A program made the position numbers and the translations under genes. DNA of 6,587 nt from Gammaproteobacteria bacterium. Lineage in GTDB: Bacteria; Pseudomonadota; Gammaproteobacteria; UBA6429; Thiohalophilaceae. The stretch lies in NCBI GenBank assembly GCA_011052165.1, contig DRJN01000216.1, forward strand, positions 1-6,587, written 5' to 3'. The notes below the pieces were generated by a model, which did no database searches, had not been told where the DNA came from, and saw only the letters and a list, made by a program, of their open reading frames with translations. This document shows positions 1 through 5,080 of this stretch, piece by piece. Within the stretch, counting starts at the first letter, position 1, and each line of letters starts with the position of its first letter.

Positions 1-225
1 CCCGGCTTTCCGGCGCGGGATGATGGACAGATCCATGTCCAGAGCTGCCAGCACCCTGATCACGGTATCGAGCTTTGCCGTGGTCGCACCGTTTTCCAGG
101 TCTGAGACCAGTGCCTGGCGGACGGACGCTTTTTGGGCAACATCAACCTGCCGCAAATTCATATTTTTGCGTGCCCGGCGTATCGCCTCACCGAGATCAT
201 TGTTGTTGCGTATGATTCTTTCCAT
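1..225 (-). CDS. HipB-like XRE-family antitoxin / transcriptional regulator, N-terminal 75 residues (cut by window edge)
   Basis: The frame opens at an ATG (223-225) and is still open at base 1, giving 75 residues that begin MERIIRNNNDLGEAIRRARK. Residues about 11-70 form a Cro/C1-type helix-turn-helix: LGEAIRRARK (helix 1), LRQVDVAQKA (helix 2), VRQALVSDLENG (recognition helix and following turn), then KLDTVIRVLAALDMDLSI. This order, with the hydrophobic end before PRRK, resembles HipB (about 88 residues in E. coli), the antitoxin that binds HipA kinase and represses its own operon. The start is supported by an AGAGGA ribosome-binding site about 6 bases upstream. A sigma70 promoter and several palindromes lie directly upstream, as expected for an autoregulated toxin-antitoxin operon. 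The partner toxin would lie beyond the left edge and is not seen, so pairing with HipA is inferred. A stand-alone XRE regulator is the alternative. Confidence 0.85.
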   Translation of the reverse strand, partial: MERIIRNNNDLGEAIRRARKNMNLRQVDVAQKASVRQALVSDLENGATTAKLDTVIRVLAALDMDLSIIPRRKAG

Positions 226-238
226 CACATATCCTCTT

Positions 239-256
239 TATACGAACTATCGTATA
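239..256. promoter_or_regulatory. Inverted repeat over the predicted transcription start (probable operator)
   Basis: Perfect 7-base arms TATACGA (239-245) and TCGTATA (250-256) are separated by ACTA. The dyad covers the predicted start point and early leader of the HipB-like gene, just upstream of its ribosome-binding site. The short palindrome GTATATAC (263-270) overlaps the -10 box next to it and completes a run of dyads with centres about 19-24 bp apart, roughly two helical turns. Confidence 0.5.
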
Positions 257-261
257 TTACC

Positions 262-290
262 TGTATATACTCTTTGCCGTATAATGTCAA
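262..290 (-). promoter_or_regulatory. Sigma70-type promoter for the HipB-like gene
   Basis: On the minus strand a perfect -35 box TTGACA (285-290) is followed by a 17-bp spacer and a -10 box TATACA (262-267, four of six consensus bases). Transcription would start near 255, giving a leader of about 30 bases before the ATG at 225. The -35, the -10 and the predicted start site each overlap or abut one of the inverted repeats listed separately, so a bound repressor would block polymerase. Confidence 0.75.
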
Positions 291-298
291 TATATACG
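278..298. promoter_or_regulatory. Inverted repeat spanning the -35 box (probable operator)
   Basis: Arms CGTATA (278-283) and TATACG (293-298) flank a 9-base centre that contains most of the TTGACA -35 element. The half-site is the same as in the 301-323 dyad but the spacing is wider (9 against 3 bases), so this may be two half-sites rather than one classical operator. Confidence 0.45.
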
Positions 299-300
299 TC

Positions 301-323
301 ACACCGTATAGAATATACGGTGT
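301..323. promoter_or_regulatory. Perfect inverted repeat, probable distal operator of the HipB-like regulator
   Basis: Two perfect 10-base arms, ACACCGTATA (301-310) and TATACGGTGT (314-323), are separated by GAA. This is the strongest dyad in the upstream region and lies just upstream of the -35 box. The inner CGTATA/TATACG half-site recurs in the other dyads nearby. Binding by the adjacent HTH protein is inferred from position and from the known autoregulation of HipB-type antitoxins. Confidence 0.6.
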
Positions 324-325
324 TT

Positions 326-474
326 TCAGGCATATCTAATTCTTGATCAAGAAGCTTCATGGAAAGACCTAACATAGCCAGATCTTGGGCACATATCTAA
401 TTTTGGTCGAAAATCTCTCACTGCCATAGAAAAAAGCAACACAATATTGTTTAGCGTCGAAAACTTGTCTCGCG
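326..474. other. AT-rich intergenic stretch between the nuclease gene and the hipB-like promoter
   Basis: I find no credible gene on either strand. It contains an 11-base direct repeat, CATATCTAATT, at 331-341 and 392-402. The first copy is followed by a perfect 14-base palindrome, TTCTTGATCAAGAA (340-353), and the second by a degenerate version (TTTTGGTCGAAAA). A short palindrome GAAGCTTC occupies 351-358. Read on the minus strand, the stretch is the 3' flank of the nuclease gene and also upstream DNA of the hipB-like promoter. Confidence 0.5.
430..454 (-). terminator. Possible weak terminator after the nuclease gene
   Basis: On the minus strand, about 25-45 bases after the nuclease stop, a short AT-rich dyad (ACAATATTGT, 441-450) is followed by GTTGC and a run of six T (430-435). 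The stem has little GC, so intrinsic termination would be inefficient. No better hairpin plus T-tract is visible before the hipB-like promoter. Confidence 0.25.
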
Positions 475-1890
475 TCAATTACTTTTTCCTGCTTTGCTAA
501 GATCCAGTATCTCACCCGGACGTGCTGTATGCACTGGTGCCGAGAGCTGTTGTTGCAGATAGCTGGACAGACCTGCAATTGCCTGTTCTTCCCCATGGAC
601 CAGGACCACGGGTGGCCGCCCCTCAAAGTTGGCATACCAGTTTTTCAGCGCGGCTTGGTCTGCGTGGGCGGACAGGCCGCCGATGGTGTGTACCGCTGCA
701 GCTACACGCACGATTTCTCCCCACAAACGAATATTCTGGGCACCGTCCACCAGGGCGCGGCCCGGTGTACCCTTTGCCTGGAAACCGGTAATAACAAGCT
801 GGCATTCCTTGCGCCAGATATTGTGTTTGAGATGATGTTTGATGCGGCCACCGGTACACATACCACTGCCGGCAATAATGATGGCGCCACTGCGGATGCG
901 ATTGATTGCCATGGACTGATTAGCGGTACGCGAGATATGCAGATTCGGCAGTAGCGTGTTTTTATTATGTTGCCGCCATAGCTCAGCAGTATCCGCATCA
1001 AACAGATCGCTGTGCTGGGTAAAAACCCGAGTGGCCTCGATAGCCATTGGGCTGTCCAGGAAGATATGCCAGCGATCCAGTTCCCACTCTTTATAATACC
1101 TGGCAAACAGGTAGAGAATTTCCTGAGTGCGCCCTACCGCGAAGGCTGGCATTAGAATGTTGCCCTTGCCACGAGTGGCAAGAGTAAGTACTTCGTGGAT
1201 TTCACGCCGGGTATCTTCCCATGTTCGGTGTAAACGATCACCGTATGTGCTTTCCATTATTACCAGATTAGCCTGTTGGATCAGAACAGGGTCTTCCAGA
1301 ACGGGCATACCAGATCGCCCTAGATCACCACTGAATACCAGTTTTCGCTTCTCTCGACCGTCATCAAGCCACAATTCCACAATGGATGAGCCCAGGATAT
1401 GTCCGGCATCGGACAGGCGCAGGCTCACACCAGGCAGGATATCCTGTTTCTTTGCGTAGACCATTCCCTTGAAATGGTGCATAGCGAACTTTGCATCTTC
1501 CACAGTGAACAGTGGTTCTACAGGCTCCAGTCCCTTACGCACACGTTTTCGGTTCTCACACTCCGCATCCTTTTCGTTCAGGAACCCCGCATCCTTTAAC
1601 ATGATCCGACACAGGTCACGGCTTGCCCGATGGGTGTAGATGGTGCCCTGAAAACCGGCTTTGACCAACAGCGGCAAACGCCCGGAATGATCAATGTGGG
1701 CATGACTCAGCACCACCGCATCGATGCTCGCCGGATCAAAGAGAAACGGCTGCCGGTTGCGTTCCTCATCCTTGCGTCGGCCCTGGATCAGACCACAGTC
1801 GAGTAGGAGGCGCTGACTGCCAACCGTCACCAGGTGACAAGAGCCTGTGACCTCACCGGCGGCACCAAAAAATTGAATGTTAAATGTCAT
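475..1890 (-). CDS. Beta-CASP metallo-beta-lactamase fold protein, RNase/RNA-processing type
   Basis: This 471-residue protein is a full-length member of the CPSF-73/TTHA0252-like branch of the metallo-beta-lactamase superfamily, zinc-dependent enzymes that cut RNA endo- or exonucleolytically. The metal ligands are all visible: HAHIDH at 63-68 (H63, H65, D67, H68), H164 in DAGHILGS, D189 in FSGDLGR and H432 in VHGE. The beta-CASP part shows motif A (MESTYGDR, E213), a serine/glycine-rich motif (GSGMCTGGRIKHHL, 341-354) and the RMMBL motif GGLSAHAD with H409. The protein is cytosolic, with no signal or membrane segment. The ATG at 1888-1890 sits in an ATGA overlap with the preceding 53-codon ORF and has only a weak ribosome-binding site of its own (AGTGGA), so coupled translation is likely. 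The fold and class are secure; the RNA substrate is unknown. Confidence 0.93.
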   Translation of the reverse strand: MTFNIQFFGAAGEVTGSCHLVTVGSQRLLLDCGLIQGRRKDEERNRQPFLFDPASIDAVVLSHAHIDHSGRLPLLVKAGFQGTIYTHRASRDLCRIMLKDAGFLNEKDAECENRKRVRKGLEPVEPLFTVEDAKFAMHHFKGMVYAKKQDILPGVSLRLSDAGHILGSSIVELWLDDGREKRKLVFSGDLGRSGMPVLEDPVLIQQANLVIMESTYGDRLHRTWEDTRREIHEVLTLATRGKGNILMPAFAVGRTQEILYLFARYYKEWELDRWHIFLDSPMAIEATRVFTQHSDLFDADTAELWRQHNKNTLLPNLHISRTANQSMAINRIRSGAIIIAGSGMCTGGRIKHHLKHNIWRKECQLVITGFQAKGTPGRALVDGAQNIRLWGEIVRVAAAVHTIGGLSAHADQAALKNWYANFEGRPPVVLVHGEEQAIAGLSSYLQQQLSAPVHTARPGEILDLSKAGKSN

Positions 1891-2048
1891 AGTATGTCCA
1901 CTTGGTCAGCAGACTCAAACAAACGATCCACCTTCTCGGGCAGCATCAATGTGGGGTAATAACATTTGATCAGCACCGGCTTGTCGAAGCCACTCAGCAT
2001 CAGAACGTAGGTATGGTCCAGGGCAGTGATGTAGCCCGAGTCCTCCAC
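1887..2048 (-). CDS. Small uncharacterised protein, 53 residues, coupled between ATPase and nuclease genes
   Basis: I do not recognise this protein. A GTG at 2046-2048 shares its first G with the ATPase stop (TAGTG). The frame runs 53 codons to a TGA at 1887-1889 that overlaps the nuclease ATG (ATGA). The sequence starts MEDSGYITALDHTYVLMLSG and ends PEKVDRLFESADQVDIL. It looks soluble: a beta-like first half with one cysteine (C29), then a charged, probably helical end. About 70% of codons end in G or C, although the window is near 50% GC, which favours genuine coding. No other start lies upstream in this frame, because a TAA is at 2052-2054. No Shine-Dalgarno precedes the GTG; GGAGG falls just inside the ORF (2042-2046), so reinitiation after the ATPase is the likely mode. 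A decayed gene remnant, or a rare -1 frameshift extension of the ATPase, are alternatives. Confidence 0.55.
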   Translation of the reverse strand: MEDSGYITALDHTYVLMLSGFDKPVLIKCYYPTLMLPEKVDRLFESADQVDIL

Positions 2049-4909
2049 TATTTATTTCGATCAACACGATTTCGATTCAGCCGCTGCACAAAAAACTTTT
2101 CCAACTCAACCAAAAATAATACCGAGGAGGAAACGAGCAGAATGCGGAACCAGGTATTGAAGTCGATTGCCGTGGTGCCAAATAAGGACTGCATTGGCGA
2201 AAGGTAGGTAAAACCAAGCTGGAAGATGGTGAGTATACCAATGGCAATCAGCACATAACGGTTGCCTGTAAATCCGTCCCGGTTAAATACTGAAGCTGTG
2301 ATATAACGAGAGTTGAACAGATAGAAAATTTGAAACATTACCAGCGTATTTACAGCGACTGTGCGCGCATGCTCGATACTGACCCCCCGTTCCATCTCCC
2401 AAAGAAAAAACCCGAATGTTCCGCTCATCAGAATAACGGAGACAAAAGCAATTCGCCAGAGAAGATAGGCTGTCAGTATTGGTTCACCAGCATCACGTGG
2501 TGGGCGCTGCATGACATTTTTCTCGGGTGGTTCAAAAGCCAGAGATAGTGCCAGGGTAACAGCTATAACCATATTCACCCAAAGTATCTGCACCGGGGTT
2601 AACGGCAACTGGTGAAAGCCAAACAAGATAGCGGCAAGGATGATCAATGCCTGACCACCATTGGTTGGAAGAATGAAAAGAATGGCCTTCTTGAGGTTGT
2701 CATAGACTGTGCGGCCCTCTTCGACGGCATGAGTGATTGAAGCAAAATTATCATCGGCGAGTACCATTTCGGCGGCTTCCTTGGCCGCTTCTGTGCCGTT
2801 GTGGCCCATGGCGGTACCGACATCGGCACGTTTCAGGGCCGGAGCATCGTTTACCCCATCTCCCGTCATCGCCACAATCAAACCCTGTTCCTGCATCAGT
2901 TTAACTAAGAGCAGCTTGTGTTCAGGATTGACACGCGCATACACATCAACTTCTTGCACTCGTTGGCGCAGCTCATCTTCACTCATTTCTTCAAGTTCTT
3001 GTCCGGTGAGTACGTCATCGGTATTAACCAGTTTCAATTGCCGGGCGATGGCGCGCGCGGTGGCACCGTGATCGCCGGTAATCATCTTCACCCGAATGCG
3101 CGCCTGCTGACATACCTGCACCGCCTCAATAGCTTCCTCACGAGGCGGATCGATCAAGCCGAACATGCCCAGCAATGTCAGGTCGTTTTCTACATCACTG
3201 AACGTTAGCTCCATCTGCTCATGGCTTACCGGTTTAACGGCAATGGCCAATACTCGCTGACCTTGCTGTGCCAGTTCTTCAATAAGGCTCAACCAGTAAT
3301 TTCTGTCCAGAGGCTGTTCGCCATCAACCGTTCTCTGATGAGCACACATCTCCAGTACACGTTCAGGAGCCCCTTTGAGAAAGATGAAGGCATCACCGCT
3401 GTGGCTGTGATGCAGCGTTGCCATAAAACGATGTTCTGATTCGAACGGTATTAGATCGGTGCGCGGATATTGTTTAGCCTCGGTCTCAATATCCAGTCCG
3501 GCTTTTAAACCTGATACTAACAACGCCCCCTCCATCGGATCGCCATGGACATGCCATTCACTGTTTCTTTGTTCCAGTGAAGCATCATTACAAAGCACCG
3601 CCGCCCGAACCACCTCCTGCAGAACAGGTTGCTCTTGCGGATCGACATCCCTATTTGCCAACGATATCGCACCATGGGGATCGTAGCCCGTGCCATCCAG
3701 CTTAAACAGATTGGCCGCGGTCGCAATCGTGCGCACGGTCATTTCATTGCGGGTCAGGGTACCGGTTTTGTCCGAGCAAATAACTGTTACGGCCCCCAGG
3801 GTTTCAACCGCAGGTAGCTTGCGAATAATGGCATTACGCCGAGCCATACGCTGTACACCGATAGCCAGCGTGATCGTCATAATGGCGGGTAAGCCTTCGG
3901 GAATCGCGGCCACTGCAAGGCTCACTGAAGCGAGAAACATTTCAGCGATGGCATAATCACGGATCAATACGCCGAATGCAAAGTTAGCCGCAGCGATCAC
4001 CAGGATGGCAACGGTAAGCCATCGGCCGAACTGTGCCATCTGGCGCAACAGGGGTGTCGTCACAGATTCCACATCAGCAACCAATGTACTGATGCGACCA
4101 AGCTCGGTTTGCGCGCCGGTCGCAACCACCACACCGGCCCCCTGACCATGTGTCACAAGGGTACCCGAATAGGCCATGCAGTGGCGATCACCGATCATGG
4201 CCTCCTGTGCAACGGGATCAGTGATCTTTTCTACCGCCATCGACTCACCTGTCAGTACTGACTCCTGAATTTGGAGTCCCTTGACACGAAATAATCGCAA
4301 ATCTGCCGGTACCTTATCGCCTGATTGCAACAACACGATATCACCAGTCACCAACTCTTCAGCCCGGATCGTCGTTTGTCGGCCATCACGCATAACCATT
4401 GCATTCGGAGAAAGCATCTGCCGTATTGCTCTCAAGGCATTTTCGGCCTTGCCCTCCTGCACGAATCCGATCAGGGCATTAAGAACAACTACACCCAGGA
4501 TCACACTGGCATCCACCCAGTGCCCCAGCATGGCTGTGACCGCGCTTGCAACAATCAACACATAGATCAATACATTATGGAACTGGTAGAAAAACCGTAT
4601 CAGTGGACCACGCGTCTTTGGTTCGGGAAGTCGGTTTGGCCCGTATTTGGCAAGTCTGTTAGTTACTTCTTCTCTGGATAGACCATCTGGGGATGTAGTG
4701 AGCGATTCCAGGACGGCTTTGGTGTTTTCGGCATGCCAACTTTCTGAGGTCGAAACCGACTCACCTGACGGACCATTTAGTTTTCTGTGTGCTTTAAGTG
4801 ACCGGCGTGTCACCACTGCACCCACAACAGACAAAATGACCAACATAACAAGGACAATCAGCCATTCTATGACCACAAGATCAAATTGCCATGCAAGATT
4901 GTCGTTCAT
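2048..4909 (-). CDS. P2-type cation-transporting P-type ATPase
   Basis: This 953-residue membrane pump hydrolyses ATP to move a cation across the inner membrane and resembles Ca2+/Na+ P2-type ATPases. The order is: an extra membrane helix (about 9-34), the cation-ATPase N-terminal domain (about 57-125), the actuator domain with TGES (220-223), M4 with PEGLPA (337-342), the phosphorylation loop with DKTGT (phosphorylated D380), the nucleotide-binding KGAP (512-515), MITGD (609-613), the hinge TGDGVNDAP (682-690), then M5-M10 (about 741-936). The M4 glutamate E338, equivalent to SERCA E309, is kept. M5 reads NGGQ (750-753) where SERCA has NxxE, and M6 reads NMVIAV (779-784) where SERCA has NxxTD, so two calcium-site acidic residues are absent. 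The ATG at 4907-4909 has no Shine-Dalgarno and overlaps a four-codon minicistron. The P2 class is secure; the transported ion is not known. Confidence 0.93.
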   Translation of the reverse strand: MNDNLAWQFDLVVIEWLIVLVMLVILSVVGAVVTRRSLKAHRKLNGPSGESVSTSESWHAENTKAVLESLTTSPDGLSREEVTNRLAKYGPNRLPEPKTRGPLIRFFYQFHNVLIYVLIVASAVTAMLGHWVDASVILGVVVLNALIGFVQEGKAENALRAIRQMLSPNAMVMRDGRQTTIRAEELVTGDIVLLQSGDKVPADLRLFRVKGLQIQESVLTGESMAVEKITDPVAQEAMIGDRHCMAYSGTLVTHGQGAGVVVATGAQTELGRISTLVADVESVTTPLLRQMAQFGRWLTVAILVIAAANFAFGVLIRDYAIAEMFLASVSLAVAAIPEGLPAIMTITLAIGVQRMARRNAIIRKLPAVETLGAVTVICSDKTGTLTRNEMTVRTIATAANLFKLDGTGYDPHGAISLANRDVDPQEQPVLQEVVRAAVLCNDASLEQRNSEWHVHGDPMEGALLVSGLKAGLDIETEAKQYPRTDLIPFESEHRFMATLHHSHSGDAFIFLKGAPERVLEMCAHQRTVDGEQPLDRNYWLSLIEELAQQGQRVLAIAVKPVSHEQMELTFSDVENDLTLLGMFGLIDPPREEAIEAVQVCQQARIRVKMITGDHGATARAIARQLKLVNTDDVLTGQELEEMSEDELRQRVQEVDVYARVNPEHKLLLVKLMQEQGLIVAMTGDGVNDAPALKRADVGTAMGHNGTEAAKEAAEMVLADDNFASITHAVEEGRTVYDNLKKAILFILPTNGGQALIILAAILFGFHQLPLTPVQILWVNMVIAVTLALSLAFEPPEKNVMQRPPRDAGEPILTAYLLWRIAFVSVILMSGTFGFFLWEMERGVSIEHARTVAVNTLVMFQIFYLFNSRYITASVFNRDGFTGNRYVLIAIGILTIFQLGFTYLSPMQSLFGTTAIDFNTWFRILLVSSSVLFLVELEKFFVQRLNRNRVDRNK

Positions 4910-4920
4910 CTGGATAGCAT
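4906..4920 (-). promoter_or_regulatory. Four-codon minicistron overlapping the ATPase start (possible coupling device)
   Basis: On the minus strand ATG CTA TCC AGA TGA (M-L-S-R-stop) ends in a TGA that overlaps the ATPase ATG as ATGA. An AGGG (4926-4929) lies five bases before the mini-ORF's ATG, whereas the ATPase ATG itself has no Shine-Dalgarno. Ribosomes could load on the mini-ORF and reinitiate on the ATPase. Such a short ORF can arise by chance, so the role is inferred. Confidence 0.35.
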
Positions 4921-4940
4921 AACAACCCTGTCACAAATAT

Positions 4941-4970
4941 CTAATAATCATTAACATATCTTTCTGCTAA
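4941..4970 (-). promoter_or_regulatory. Candidate promoter for the ATPase unit
   Basis: In the AT-rich 57-bp gap between the antiporter unit and the ATPase, a minus-strand TTAGCA (4965-4970, four of six matches) and TATTAG (4941-4946, four of six) are 18 bp apart. The -35 overlaps the stop of the 37-codon ORF. Transcription would start near 4933. The match is moderate, and read-through from the upstream antiporter genes is equally possible because no terminator hairpin is visible in the gap. Confidence 0.3.
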
Positions 4971-5080
4971 TAAGCCAGTATGTTTATTCCTACAACCAGG
5001 ACAACTGCTGCCAAAACACTCCACGAGAGCCACATGGTTTTAGGAATCGCTTTTGGTGTTGTTTGCGCCGCGGCGTTCAT
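4967..5080 (-). CDS. Small single-pass membrane protein, 37 residues, coupled to the antiporter-type gene
   Basis: I do not recognise this peptide. Its ATG (5078-5080) shares the A of the preceding gene's TGA stop (TGATG), and it ends at a TAG (4967-4969). It starts MNAAAQTTPKAIPKTMWLSW, then has one hydrophobic helix (about residues 17-36, VLAAVVLVVGINILA) and ends almost at once with Y37. The short, mildly basic N-terminus (K10, K14) suggests an N-in, C-out orientation. A weak GGA lies five bases before the start, so translation probably depends on coupling. Tiny single-helix subunits at the end of membrane-complex operons often stabilise the complex. That role here is inferred from position only. 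Confidence 0.6.
   Translation of the reverse strand: MNAAAQTTPKAIPKTMWLSWSVLAAVVLVVGINILAY

Noticed and set aside
257..285. Possible plus-strand promoter (TTACCT, 17 bp, TATAAT)
   Set aside because: The -35 is poor, the TATAAT belongs to the operator dyad, and no plus-strand gene follows.
20..346. Plus-strand ORF of 108 codons starting MMDRSMSRAAST
   Set aside because: It is antisense to the HipB-like gene and its operator region. Composition is serine/arginine-rich with no domain, and there is no ribosome-binding site.
363..460. Possible integron attC site (ACCTAAC at 367-373 fits an RYYYAAC core)
   Set aside because: No matching GTTRRRY core at suitable distance and no attC-like stem; no integrase gene in the window.
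369..635. Minus-strand ORF of 88 codons overlapping the end of the nuclease gene
   Set aside because: Most of it is another frame of the well-supported nuclease gene, and the remainder is the AT-rich 3' flank. No motif or start signal supports it.
1902..2207. Plus-strand ORF of 101 codons over the small-ORF region
   Set aside because: It is antisense to the 53-codon ORF and the ATPase end. The minus-strand frame has better codon use and precise start/stop overlaps.
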